Part shown: positions 24,836 to 33,401 of the stretch, one piece after another
Layout of the letters: the number at the start of each line of letters is the position of its first letter
How positions within the stretch are numbered: position 1 is the stretch's first letter
Assembly (NCBI GenBank): GCA_937893155.1
Contig: CALBGU010000284.1
Coordinates: forward strand, 1 to 49,745
Direction: 5' to 3'
DNA length: 49,745 nt
From: an uncultured Treponema sp.
GTDB lineage: Bacteria; Spirochaetota; Spirochaetia; Treponematales; Treponemataceae
Made by a program: the position numbers and the translations under genes
The notes under the pieces: generated by a model
Told to the model about the DNA's origin: nothing
The model's input: the letters and a program-made list of their open reading frames with translations, nothing else
The model's database searches: none

Positions 24836-26644
24836 ATGAAAGAATTGGAATATCCATTTGACAGCGCATATCTTTTGAAAAAGCGCCGTGCTATAAAACG
24901 GGAATTGCTTTCTGAGATTGAAAAAGGCGGTGCAAAACTCCTGAAAAAGAAAATTGCGGTTCTTGGCGGTTCTACGACGCACGACATCGTGGAGATGCTG
25001 GATTTGTTTTTGCTCAATAACGGTATTCAGGCGGAATTTTACGAAAGCGAATACGCGCAGTATTGGAACGATGTGATGTTTGACAGTGCGCTTGACGATT
25101 TTTCGCCTGATGTGATTTTTATTCACACGAGTACGCGAAATATTTCAGAGTTCCCCACGGTGCGCGACAGGCGCGAAGCCGTGGACGCAAAACTTGAGGC
25201 ACAGTTTTCGCATTTTGAGGCGATGTGGCAAAAAGCGCGGGAAAAATTCGGGTGTGCGATTATCCAAAATAATTTTGAACTGCCGTTTTATCGTTTGCTT
25301 GGCAATCGTGATGTGTGGGATTTTCGCGGCAAAAGCAATTTTGTTTCGCGTCTGAACCAAAGGTTTTATGAATATGCGCAGTCGCACGACTCTTTTTTTA
25401 TCAATGACATCGCGTTTTTGCAGGCGGCGTATGGCTTAGAGAAATGGAGCGCGCCTGAATGGTGGCATTTGTACAAATACGCTCTTGCCGTGGACGCGAT
25501 TGGAGAATTTTCGTTTAACGCGGCGAATATCATCAAGGCGATATTCGGACGCAACAAAAAGGCGATGGCGCTTGACCTTGACAACACGCTGTGGGGCGGC
25601 GTGGTCGGCGATGACGGCGCGGAAAATATTGAAATCGGGCAAGAGACGGCAACGGCTCAGGTATTTGCGGAGTTTCAGAGATACATCAAGGCGCACAAAG
25701 ACCTCGGCGTTCTTTTGACGGTGAACAGCAAAAACGACGCGGAGAATGCGCTTGCGGGCTTGAATCGCCCCGACAGCGTTTTGCGCCCTGACGATTTTGT
25801 GGCGATAAAAGCGAATTGGGAGAGCAAAGACCGCAATCTTTCTGCGACTGCCGCGGAACTGAATATCGGAGAGGACGCTTTTGTGTTTGTTGACGACAAT
25901 CCAGCCGAACGCTCGATTGTGCGCGCAAATGGGGCAGGTGCGGCGGTGGTAGAATTGTCTGTGCCAGAGCGATATATTCAGACGATTGACCGAAGCGGAT
26001 TTTTTGAGCTTGCTTCGTTTTCGGCGGACGATTTGAGTCGAACCGAGATGTATAAAGCGAACGCTGAACGTGCGCGGCAACTCGCGAGTTTTGCGGATTA
26101 CGGGGAATATTTGCGCTCTCTTTCAATGACGGCGGAAATCTTGCCGTTTTCGCCGCTGTATATGAGCCGAATTGCGCAGTTGACGAATAAATCAAATCAG
26201 TTCAATTTAACGACGCTTCGCTGTACGCAATCGGATATTGAGCGTATGGCATCGGCAAAGGATTGCATTACGCTGTACGGCAAATTATGCGATAAATTCG
26301 GCGATAACGGCGTGGTGTCGGTGGTGTCGGCTCATATTGCAGGCGGCACGGCGCATATTGAGTTGTGGCTGATGAGTTGCCGTGTGCTCAAGCGCGGTAT
26401 GGAAGATGCGATGATGAACGCTTTTGTTGCGGCGTGTAAAAATCACGGTGTGCGCGAGGTGTTTGGTTATTATTATCCGACGGCGAAAAACAAAATGGTC
26501 AAGGATTTTTATGCGCAGTTCGGCTTTGCTCTGGTGAGTGAGGACGAGGCTGGCGCGAAAACCTATCGGCTCTCCGTTGATGAATACGCGCCGAAGCCGA
26601 CGTTTATCGAGAATAGTGTTCCCGATTTAACCTGCGGGAAATAA
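24836..26644 (+). CDS. FkbH-like HAD-IIIC protein
   Basis: FkbH proteins of tetronate and methoxymalonyl pathways dephosphorylate 1,3-bisphosphoglycerate and load D-glyceryl onto an acyl carrier protein. The 602-residue protein has the full-length order. An N-terminal SGNH-like domain comes first (AVLGGSTTHDIVEMLDLFL near 41-59). A HAD core follows with the nucleophile loop ALDLDNTLWGGVVGDDG near residue 243 and motif VFVDDNPAERS near 350. A GNAT-like C-terminal domain ends it (NKSNQFNLTT, GYYYPTAKNKMVKDFY). AAGAGG at 24824-24829 fits the ATG. It opens a tight six-gene cassette with ACP next, so it probably supplies the acyl group used downstream. Confidence 0.88.
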   Translation: MKELEYPFDSAYLLKKRRAIKRELLSEIEKGGAKLLKKKIAVLGGSTTHDIVEMLDLFLLNNGIQAEFYESEYAQYWNDVMFDSALDDFSPDVIFIHTSTRNISEFPTVRDRREAVDAKLEAQFSHFEAMWQKAREKFGCAIIQNNFELPFYRLLGNRDVWDFRGKSNFVSRLNQRFYEYAQSHDSFFINDIAFLQAAYGLEKWSAPEWWHLYKYALAVDAIGEFSFNAANIIKAIFGRNKKAMALDLDNTLWGGVVGDDGAENIEIGQETATAQVFAEFQRYIKAHKDLGVLLTVNSKNDAENALAGLNRPDSVLRPDDFVAIKANWESKDRNLSATAAELNIGEDAFVFVDDNPAERSIVRANGAGAAVVELSVPERYIQTIDRSGFFELASFSADDLSRTEMYKANAERARQLASFADYGEYLRSLSMTAEILPFSPLYMSRIAQLTNKSNQFNLTTLRCTQSDIERMASAKDCITLYGKLCDKFGDNGVVSVVSAHIAGGTAHIELWLMSCRVLKRGMEDAMMNAFVAACKNHGVREVFGYYYPTAKNKMVKDFYAQFGFALVSEDEAGAKTYRLSVDEYAPKPTFIENSVPDLTCGK

Positions 26645-26675
26645 ATAGCGATTTTATGCAAGGAGTTTTTTTTTT

Positions 26676-26921
26676 ATGACACGAGATGAAGTTTTTTCAA
26701 AGCTCAACGAGGTATTCCGCGATGTTTTCGATGACGAAGAGATTTCGGTTACAGCAGAAACAAATGCAGACGACATCGAAGATTGGGATTCGCTGTCGCA
26801 TATCAATCTGGTTGTGGCAGTGGAAAAGGAATTCGGCGTGAAATTCAGTATGGGAGAAACGCAAAAGATGAAGAACGTCGGCGAAATGGTTGACCTCATT
26901 TTGCAGAGGGCAAAAGAGTGA
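26676..26921 (+). CDS. Acyl carrier protein
   Basis: The 81-residue protein is a discrete carrier. The phosphopantetheine serine is in DWDSLSHINL (residue 39), followed by the typical VAVEKEFGVKFS helix. The motif DSLSH rather than DSLDT/DSLMA fits specialised carriers working with FkbH or Dlt-type systems rather than the fatty-acid synthase AcpP. The AAGGAG at 26660-26665 is separated from the ATG by exactly ten T residues, an over-long spacing made of a slippable homopolymer. Its stop overlaps the start of the MaoC gene (TGATG). Confidence 0.92.
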   Translation: MTRDEVFSKLNEVFRDVFDDEEISVTAETNADDIEDWDSLSHINLVVAVEKEFGVKFSMGETQKMKNVGEMVDLILQRAKE

Positions 26922-27349
26922 TGAATGAATACACGTTCGATGAGATTGTTGCAAAAAATGGTACAGGGGGAGGGGATTCATTTACCGTAAAAATAACGGA
27001 CGAAATGATGAAACACTTTCTTTCTCTTACAGGCGATACAAATCCTATGCACACGAGTGCAGAATACGCCGCTGAGAATGGATTTCCCGCGCCGATTGTT
27101 TACGGGCTTTTAACGACGAGTTTTTATTCTACGCTTGCGGGGGTGTATCTTCCGGGAAAATACTGTTTGCTTCAAGAGGTTTCTGCCCAGTTTGTCAAGC
27201 CTGTTTTTGTCGGCGATGTACTCACTGTGAGCGGAAGGGTGGCAGAAATTCAGGAAACGTTCAGGCGCATTATCATAAAAGCGCGTATTACGAACCAAGA
27301 CGGAAAGACCGTAAATCGTGCAACTATCACAGCAGGAGTGCTAAAGTGA
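26921..27349 (+). CDS. MaoC-like (R)-hydratase/dehydratase
   Basis: This is a 142-residue single hot-dog domain of the MaoC family, which adds or removes water at (3R)-hydroxyacyl/enoyl thioesters. The catalytic Asp and His are in SLTGDTNPMHTSAEYA, followed by PIVYGLLTTSFYSTL. The size matches PhaJ-type hydratases. ATG 26921 overlaps the ACP stop codon; the preceding GTG 26918 is in frame but less likely. Its position right after an ACP gene suggests that the substrate is ACP-bound rather than CoA-bound. Whether it dehydrates or hydrates cannot be read from sequence. Confidence 0.85.
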   Translation: MNEYTFDEIVAKNGTGGGDSFTVKITDEMMKHFLSLTGDTNPMHTSAEYAAENGFPAPIVYGLLTTSFYSTLAGVYLPGKYCLLQEVSAQFVKPVFVGDVLTVSGRVAEIQETFRRIIIKARITNQDGKTVNRATITAGVLK

Positions 27350-28098
27350 ACGAAAAGATTTATCTGATTTTGGGTGCGTCCAGCGATTTGGGAAATGCTC
27401 TTATCGAGAGACTGAATTCGCAGATAGACGGAAAAAAGATTTTTATTGCGCATTACTGCTCGGAAAAATCACAGCTGGAAAAACTTGCGCTAAAAAGCGG
27501 AAACGAACTTTTTTGCGTTCAGGCGGATTTAAGCAATATGAGCGAGGTAGATTCTCTGATTTCGGCTGTAAAAACGCATTGCAATGCGCCGACTCATATT
27601 GTACATCTTGCAGCCTCTCCGTTTCGCTATATGAAACTCAAGGAATTTTCACGCGATTCGCTTGTGAAAAACATTGATATTCAGGTGTCGTCGTTTGCTC
27701 AAATTATGAAGGCGTTTTTGCCCGCAATGTCAAAGCGCAGACAACACGACAAAGTTGTGGTTATGCTTACGAGTTATCTTTTGCACACGCCGCCGCATTT
27801 TGTTCTGGATTATGTGGTTTCAAAAGCCGCTCTGCTCGGTTTGGTGCGCTCTCTTGCAGCAGATTATGTGGGTAAGGGAGTGAATATAAACGCGATTTCT
27901 CCGTCGATGATTGAAACAAAATTTTTGGAGCATATCGACCGCCGCATTGTGCAAATGGTTGCGGAAGGAAGCCCTGAAAAAAGAAATGCAACTCCAGAAG
28001 ATATTGTGCCTGTGATTGAATTCCTGCTTTCTGATTCTGCAAATTATTTGCACGGAGCAAATCTGAATGTAACAAATGGGGGGGGGGGGGCAATTTAA
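27346..28098 (+). CDS. Short-chain dehydrogenase/reductase
   Basis: The 250-residue protein has the SDR fold: a glycine-rich cofactor loop LGASSDLGNAL near residue 9 and DLSNMSEVDSL. The active site has Ser in MLTSYLL and the YVVSK pair (Tyr, Lys), then INAISPSMIETKF. It resembles FabG-like ketoacyl reductases, so an ACP-bound keto group is a plausible substrate. It begins with GTG overlapping the MaoC stop by 4 bases. The last codons are a run of thirteen G (28078-28090), giving NGGGGAI at the C-terminus. One-base slippage would alter only the final residues, adding a QFN or NLIDFFS-type tail. Confidence 0.9.
   Translation: MNEKIYLILGASSDLGNALIERLNSQIDGKKIFIAHYCSEKSQLEKLALKSGNELFCVQADLSNMSEVDSLISAVKTHCNAPTHIVHLAASPFRYMKLKEFSRDSLVKNIDIQVSSFAQIMKAFLPAMSKRRQHDKVVVMLTSYLLHTPPHFVLDYVVSKAALLGLVRSLAADYVGKGVNINAISPSMIETKFLEHIDRRIVQMVAEGSPEKRNATPEDIVPVIEFLLSDSANYLHGANLNVTNGGGGAI
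28078..28090 (+). repeat. Poly-G13 tract in the SDR gene
   Basis: Thirteen consecutive G residues end eight bases before the stop codon. Tracts of this length are classic slipped-strand sites, known to drive phase variation in pathogenic treponemes. Confidence 0.9.
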
Positions 28099-28139
28099 TT
28101 GACTTTTTTTCATAAAACGGTAACTGAAAAGGATTAAAA

Positions 28140-29729
28140 ATGAAATTATTATTGCATTGGATACGCATTGTAAGCGCAGATTTTTCGATTATGTCGCTGT
28201 ATTTTTATGTCTGCCTTGCTTTTTTTGCTCTTGTGTATTATACGATTGCTCGTAAACTGCGAGTTCAGTGGATGCTGATTTTGGCGGCAAGTATTTTTTT
28301 CTATTTCGCAAACTCAAGTATAAAATTATTTTTGTTTTTGCTTGCACCGATAATTTTCACTTATTTAATGGCATTTATCATAAATGATTTGTCGGGCTTC
28401 AAAAAATCGCTGATTGTTTTCGCAACAGTTTGCACAAATGTGCTATTTTTGATTTATTTCAAAGAGCGCAATTTTTTTGTTATAACTCATAATCTTTTGT
28501 CCCTCTCACTTCATTTAAAACAATGGCAGAGCGTAAACATCATTGCCCCTCTCGGCGTGTCGTATCTGTCGCTTATGCTCATCAGCTACATTCTCGACGT
28601 GGCGTGGGGAACGGTGAGCGCTCAGAAAAATCCTTTCAAATTTTTGTGCTATGTCATTTATTTTCCGATTCTCACATCTGGACCAATTACGCGATATTCC
28701 GAAATCGAAAACCAGATTTTTGCAGTCCGAGACTTCAATTACGACCGATTTTGCTTTGGCATTCAGCGAATTGCGTGGGGATTTTTCAAAAAACTTGTGA
28801 TTGCAGAACGAATCGGTGTTATCGTAGGCACTGTTTATGGTTCGTGGCAGAATTATCAAGGATTTACGCTCGCAGTTGGGCTTTTGGCGTATGTGCTTCA
28901 GATGTATACGGATTTTTCGGGCTGTATCGATATGGTTTTGGGCGTGTCGGAATGTTTGGGAATTTCGCTCCCAGAGAATTTTCGACAGCCGTTTTTCTCC
29001 ACAAACCTTTCTGAAATCTGGCGACGGTGGCACATGACTTTGGGCTTTTGGGTAAAAGACTATGTACTGTATCCTATTCTCAAATCGAGCGCAATCCAAA
29101 AACTTTCTGCCTTGCTCAAATCTAAACTCGGAAAAAAGAACCGATACGCAAAACTTATTCCCACATGGTGTGGAATGTTTGCAACGTGGTTTGCAGTTGG
29201 ATTTTGGCACGGCGGGCAACTCAAATACATTTTCGGCGGCGGTCTGTTCTTTTTTGCGATGATTGCAGGCGGACAGGTTTTGGAGCCGCTTTTTGCCGTA
29301 ATCGTAAAAATATTGCGCATAAACACAAAGACTGCGAGTTATCGTTTTTTCCTGCGTCTGCGTACTTTCTTTTTGTTTGCCGCGGCGGTTTCATTTCAGA
29401 GGGCACAGTCGCTCAAAACAGGTTTTCAGATGTGGAAAAGAGTGTTCGCTGATTTTAATCCGTACATCTTTTTTGATAACACGCTGTTCCGCTTGGGGCT
29501 TGATGCAAAGGACTTTATCGTGATGATTATCGGTCTTTTGATTGTGCTTTTAGTGTCGAATATGGAGCAGACTTCGGACGGAACTCAAAAACATGTGCGC
29601 GTTTGGCTTTCGGAGCAGAATATCGCATTCCGCTGGTTTATCTATTTCGGTTTGTTTTTCAGCGTAATTGTGTACGGAATGTACGGCTACGGTTTTAATC
29701 CGAAAGATTTTATTTACGGGGGATTCTAA
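28140..29729 (+). CDS. MBOAT O-acyltransferase (DltB/AlgI-like)
   Basis: This 529-residue inner-membrane protein has about eleven helices and the MBOAT hallmarks: FPILTSGPITRY, MYTDFSGCIDMVLG, WRRWHMTLGFWVKDYV and the catalytic His in VGFWHGGQLKY near residue 356. DltB and AlgI in this family pass an acyl group from a cytoplasmic donor (D-alanyl-DltC or acetyl donor) through the membrane to an extracellular polymer. The adjoining ACP makes a DltB-like use of an ACP thioester likely. AAAGGA precedes the ATG. The gene follows the G13 tract by 49 bases, and the SGNH gene begins directly after its stop. Confidence 0.92.
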   Translation: MKLLLHWIRIVSADFSIMSLYFYVCLAFFALVYYTIARKLRVQWMLILAASIFFYFANSSIKLFLFLLAPIIFTYLMAFIINDLSGFKKSLIVFATVCTNVLFLIYFKERNFFVITHNLLSLSLHLKQWQSVNIIAPLGVSYLSLMLISYILDVAWGTVSAQKNPFKFLCYVIYFPILTSGPITRYSEIENQIFAVRDFNYDRFCFGIQRIAWGFFKKLVIAERIGVIVGTVYGSWQNYQGFTLAVGLLAYVLQMYTDFSGCIDMVLGVSECLGISLPENFRQPFFSTNLSEIWRRWHMTLGFWVKDYVLYPILKSSAIQKLSALLKSKLGKKNRYAKLIPTWCGMFATWFAVGFWHGGQLKYIFGGGLFFFAMIAGGQVLEPLFAVIVKILRINTKTASYRFFLRLRTFFLFAAAVSFQRAQSLKTGFQMWKRVFADFNPYIFFDNTLFRLGLDAKDFIVMIIGLLIVLLVSNMEQTSDGTQKHVRVWLSEQNIAFRWFIYFGLFFSVIVYGMYGYGFNPKDFIYGGF

Positions 29730-31205
29730 ATGAAAAAACTGATTCGCGCGTTCTTGTTTTTATCGCTATTTGTGGGCATTTTTGTGTTGTTCGACCAGAT
29801 TTTTCGCTGGAAAGATTATTATTATGCCTTATATCCTAACACTGCAACTGTTGCAGGCTTTTATAAAATGGAAAAAAACACGGTCGATGTTTTGTTTTTC
29901 GGCTCAAGCCAAGGTACAACTGCTTTTGACCCGCAAACGATGTACAACAACTATGGACTGAGAAGCTATAATCTGTCTACGGAACAACAAAGCCTTGCTG
30001 TTTCATATTGGCTCTTAAAAGAAGCCTTGCGCTATCAAAAGCCGTCCGCTGTCATTTTGGACGTATGGATGTGTTTCGGCAATAAAAATCCTCTGAATTC
30101 AGCAGAAAGCTGTGTGCGCAAAGTGATAGATGAAATGAAATGGTCGCGCACAAAAAAAGCGGCAATATCGGACATCTGCTCGGTTTATCCCGAATTACTC
30201 AAAGAGAGTTTTTATCTAAGGAACATTCGCTATCACGGACGCTGGAAATCTCTGGGAGAGGGAGATTTTTCGTTTTCACAATTAGGCGAAAAATCAAAAA
30301 CATTCGGTTTTGCTCCTCAGGGAGTTGCATGGAAAAACGGCGATTTTTCTCCGATTGCCGTTCCTGAGGGCACAAAAGCGGCTGAAATGCAAAAAAATAT
30401 GGAAATGTATTTGAATCGAATTGTTGATTTATGCAAAGAAAATGATATTTCGTTGCTTTTAACAAAAACTCCGAACCGTTCTTGGAATGCGAGCCGTCAT
30501 ATTGCTATGCAAGATTTTGCCGACAAACATAATGTAGCATTTTACGATTTTAATACAGAAGAGTTGTATTATTCATCTGGATATGATTACGCAAAAAACG
30601 GCGACGGACATCTTGACAACAGCGGAGCAAAGAAAGTGTCTGAAACGTTCGGCGAAATTTTGACATTTGATTATTTAATCCCTCCAGAAGATAATGCGCA
30701 ATGGGAAGACAGCAAAAAATGGAACGCTCACGTTGACCGTGCGTATGAGCTTTTGCATATTACTGATTTCTCTTTGTATTTGGACAAATTGAGCGATTTA
30801 GTTAATGATGACAGCGGTTTCACAGTCTTTTTTGCCTGCAAAGATGAGTGTACCGCCGCGCTGAATGACACGCTTTTGCAGAAACTGCACACCGTGGGCG
30901 TAGTAAGCAATTTAAAAGGAAAAACGCGTCAGAGTTTTTATGCGGTAAAAGGGAGTGCGGAGCAAAAAGAACAAATTTCAAAGCAATCGCTCACAGCCAG
31001 CGGTTTGCTCAGAAACGGCAGAAGTTCGTATTCGATTATGAGCGCGGGATTTTCCTGTGGAAATGACTGCTCGATAAAAATCGATGGCAAAGAATATGCA
31101 AAACGCAAGCGCGGGTTGAACATAGTCGTTTATGACGCATTGTATCACCGCGTTGTAGATTCTGTCTGCTTCGACACTTACAGCGGCTTGAGTGCTTCAA
31201 GGTAA
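29730..31205 (+). CDS. Membrane-anchored SGNH protein (DltD/AlgJ-like)
   Basis: The 491-residue protein has one N-terminal membrane helix (LIRAFLFLSLFVGIFVLFDQ), so the bulk is outside the membrane. SGNH hydrolase motifs are visible: nucleophile FFGSSQGTTAFD (Ser near 59-60), LDVWMCFG and the Asp/His pair in NGDGHLDNSGAKKVSE near 290-299. DltD and AlgJ/AlgX have the same layout and complete acyl transfer onto a surface polymer beside an MBOAT partner. The C-terminal 180 residues form an additional beta-rich domain of unknown role. It directly abuts the MBOAT gene and ends 4 bases from the convergent higA gene. Confidence 0.82.
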   Translation: MKKLIRAFLFLSLFVGIFVLFDQIFRWKDYYYALYPNTATVAGFYKMEKNTVDVLFFGSSQGTTAFDPQTMYNNYGLRSYNLSTEQQSLAVSYWLLKEALRYQKPSAVILDVWMCFGNKNPLNSAESCVRKVIDEMKWSRTKKAAISDICSVYPELLKESFYLRNIRYHGRWKSLGEGDFSFSQLGEKSKTFGFAPQGVAWKNGDFSPIAVPEGTKAAEMQKNMEMYLNRIVDLCKENDISLLLTKTPNRSWNASRHIAMQDFADKHNVAFYDFNTEELYYSSGYDYAKNGDGHLDNSGAKKVSETFGEILTFDYLIPPEDNAQWEDSKKWNAHVDRAYELLHITDFSLYLDKLSDLVNDDSGFTVFFACKDECTAALNDTLLQKLHTVGVVSNLKGKTRQSFYAVKGSAEQKEQISKQSLTASGLLRNGRSSYSIMSAGFSCGNDCSIKIDGKEYAKRKRGLNIVVYDALYHRVVDSVCFDTYSGLSASR

Positions 31206-31209
31206 CCCG

Positions 31210-31536
31210 TTAGAAAGCAACATAGCTGTGCGAAGGACAGTGTTTTTTCGCATAGTTATGGCTGTTTTCTGTTGTATATTTCTCAAATTCTTTTAATTCT
31301 TTGTCGTATGCACTCTGAAGATTCAGCCAAAACGTAGCTTCGATATGCAATGATGATTCAAGCCGCTTTGCTAAGTTTTCAGAAATATCTTTTTTGCCTA
31401 ACAAAATATCGCTTATGTATGTTTCATCAAAAGCTACTTCGTGAGCAAAATCTGGAATAGAAATACTTCTATCAGTTAATACTTCTTTCAAAGTTTCTCC
31501 GGGATGTATAATCATTTCACGGGATAATCCATTCAT
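31210..31536 (-). CDS. higA: HigA-family antitoxin
   Basis: The 108-residue protein has the HigA addiction-module form: IIHPGETLKEVLTDRSISIPDF followed by the helix-turn-helix AFDETYISDILLGKKDISE and a C-terminal helix with ATFWLNLQSAYD. It should bind and neutralise the upstream toxin and repress the shared promoter. ATG 31536 has GGAGG 5 bases before it; the ATG at 31548 is in frame but its codons are the ribosome binding site. The start lies inside the end of the toxin gene (20-base overlap), the toxin-first order usual for higBA. Confidence 0.88.
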   Translation of the reverse strand: MNGLSREMIIHPGETLKEVLTDRSISIPDFAHEVAFDETYISDILLGKKDISENLAKRLESSLHIEATFWLNLQSAYDKELKEFEKYTTENSHNYAKKHCPSHSYVAF

Positions 31537-31885
31537 CTTTGCCTCCATGATATTCCATAATTCCCCTAATTATTACAGATGTACACAATTTCAAAGATTC
31601 TGCTGATAAATCATTTGATATAGGTTTTATTATCAATCGAATATGTGCATTTATATCAACAGCATAGCAACTTGCCAAATTACCTGTTAAAGAATGAGGA
31701 TTTCCTATATGCAAGTCTAAATATGCTTGAAAATTTGTACTTGCTTCTATTTGATTCTTCCGTTTTTTAGTTGCTATTGCCTTTTCCTTCCCAATTTTTT
31801 TCTGTAATAAATTCCTTGAATTTTTCACATCATTTAAATCTCTAAATAATTTTTCGACTTGAGCATTATCATAGTTAATCTCCAA
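31517..31885 (-). CDS. higB: HigB/RelE-like toxin
   Basis: The 122-residue protein resembles RelE/HigB mRNA interferase toxins, which cleave mRNA on the ribosome. Visible parts are a helical N-terminus with basic KKIGKEKAIATKKRKNQIEA, then the strand block HSLTGNLASCYAVDINAHIRLIIKP and a C-terminal EYHGGK segment. The start is TTG (31883-31885), which has AAGGTGG 6 bases upstream; no better ATG or GTG is in frame. A good promoter lies 30 bases upstream. Together with higA it forms a complete type II toxin-antitoxin locus. Confidence 0.82.
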   Translation of the reverse strand: MEINYDNAQVEKLFRDLNDVKNSRNLLQKKIGKEKAIATKKRKNQIEASTNFQAYLDLHIGNPHSLTGNLASCYAVDINAHIRLIIKPISNDLSAESLKLCTSVIIRGIMEYHGGKDEWIIP

Positions 31886-31915
31886 TTTATACCACCTTAA
31901 TTAAAGATATGAAAA

Positions 31916-31944
31916 AGTCTATATCGTAAAAAAGTAATTGTCAA
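31916..31944 (-). promoter_or_regulatory. higBA promoter
   Basis: On the minus strand a perfect TTGACA (31944-31939) is followed after 17 bases by TAGACT (31921-31916). The AACAATGTTGAC around the -35 box is a likely region for HigA control. Confidence 0.6.
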
Positions 31945-32027
31945 CATTGTTTAACATACTTAATGGAATAGCTAGAAATGATTTTATTTTTTTCTGCACC
32001 AAAACGGGCGGCACAGAAAAAACAGCG

Positions 32028-33401
32028 CTACAGGGCGAGATTGGACAAAAATCGCTCTTGAAAATCGCTCACTTCGGCAAGATTGACACATTCGGCATTC
32101 TCTGCAATTTTTTTTGCGCACACCCGCAACTCTTTCCTGAGCAAAACGGCAGTCGCACCCGAAAGCGCAGCGTTCCCCGCAGAAAGCGCGACTGGAGCAA
32201 GTTGAGACGGAATCATCTTGATTTTTACCGCGTCTGTAATCTTGAGCTTTGTGCCGAACGAGCCTGCCAAAAAGAATTTTTGGATTCCCGCATTTTCCCC
32301 TGCGCGTTCCACCAAAAAATCCAAGCCCGTTTTCACCGCCGATTTAGCTAGCTGCACCGCGCGAATGTCGGATTGCAAAAGAAAAACGCCATCTCGGAGC
32401 AAAATTCGGTCTGCATCACCTAAAATTGCGCCGTCAAAAGACAAAAGCCCCAGCTCCAAAAACGCGCCGAGCGCCGAAAGCAGCCCCGTCCCGCAAATCC
32501 CTTTCGCGCGCGCCCCGCCAATCACCGAACACGCGAGCGCCTTTCCGCCCAGAGTGTCGCTGTGAACTGAAACATCGGCAATCGCACCGCTTGCCGCGCT
32601 CATTCCCGCACTAATGCCGTAGCCCTCGAACGCAGGACCCGCCGCGCTTGCCGTGCAGGTGATTTTTCCCGCGGAGGACTGAATTGCCATTTCGCAGTTC
32701 GTACCCACATCGGCAAGCATTCTCGCCGAATTATCCGCGCCAAAACCGCACGCAGTGAGCGCGCACACCGTATCTGCGCCCACAAACGCACTGATACACG
32801 GCGGCACAAAAATCGGCGTGGAAAGCGGCACGGGCGCGAACGGCACACGAACCGAAGCAAGAAAATCGCCGTACAAAAACGAAGCGCCAAAAAGCGACGG
32901 CGGCGTAAACGGAGCGGTCGCAAGCGGCGTTGCATCAAGATTAAACGCAAACGAAAGCATCGTCGTGTTCCCCGTGATTGCGATTTCGGCAACCTCGGCG
33001 CGAAACCCGCGCGGCAAAAGAAAAGTGGTTTGAGAAATCAGTTTTGAAAGAAGCGCATTGATTTGAAGCACGATTTTTTCGTGAAGAATCTGTTGCCCAA
33101 AAATACCGTTGTGAGTTTCCGACGAAAATGCAATTCGACTCAGCACATCTTTGCCAAAAGAGCGCTGTTCGTTCACCGCGCACACATATGAAAGCCGTTT
33201 TTCACTGCTCATCGCATACGAAGAAGCCGCGATAGTCGTCGTGCCGATGTCTACGGCAATACAAATGCGCGCGTCTGCTATTGCCCCGCCGCGCGGCTCA
33301 AACGGAAGCAATCCATCGACGGAAATCTGCATATTCGAACTGTCTTCACTTTTTCCGTCGCCCTCGCACAGCCCGCAATGGTGGCATTTCTCACACAGCA
33401 T
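32028..33401 (-). CDS. RACo-like ASKHA-fold protein (DUF4445)
   Basis: The 457-residue protein matches the C-terminal DUF4445 part of RACo, an ATP-dependent reductive activator of corrinoid proteins. Nucleotide-fold motifs are CIAVDIGTTTIAA near residue 46, AITGNTTMLSFAF, MLADVGTNCEMA, FEGYGISAGMSAASGAI and AGSFGTKL. RACo normally has an N-terminal [2Fe-2S] ferredoxin domain; here only a short Cys cluster (C3, C6, C9, C12) precedes the fold. No corrinoid methyltransferase is in the window. The ATG follows the stop codon of the barrel gene without a gap (TAAATG), so translation is probably coupled. Confidence 0.75.
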   Translation of the reverse strand: MLCEKCHHCGLCEGDGKSEDSSNMQISVDGLLPFEPRGGAIADARICIAVDIGTTTIAASSYAMSSEKRLSYVCAVNEQRSFGKDVLSRIAFSSETHNGIFGQQILHEKIVLQINALLSKLISQTTFLLPRGFRAEVAEIAITGNTTMLSFAFNLDATPLATAPFTPPSLFGASFLYGDFLASVRVPFAPVPLSTPIFVPPCISAFVGADTVCALTACGFGADNSARMLADVGTNCEMAIQSSAGKITCTASAAGPAFEGYGISAGMSAASGAIADVSVHSDTLGGKALACSVIGGARAKGICGTGLLSALGAFLELGLLSFDGAILGDADRILLRDGVFLLQSDIRAVQLAKSAVKTGLDFLVERAGENAGIQKFFLAGSFGTKLKITDAVKIKMIPSQLAPVALSAGNAALSGATAVLLRKELRVCAKKIAENAECVNLAEVSDFQERFLSNLAL

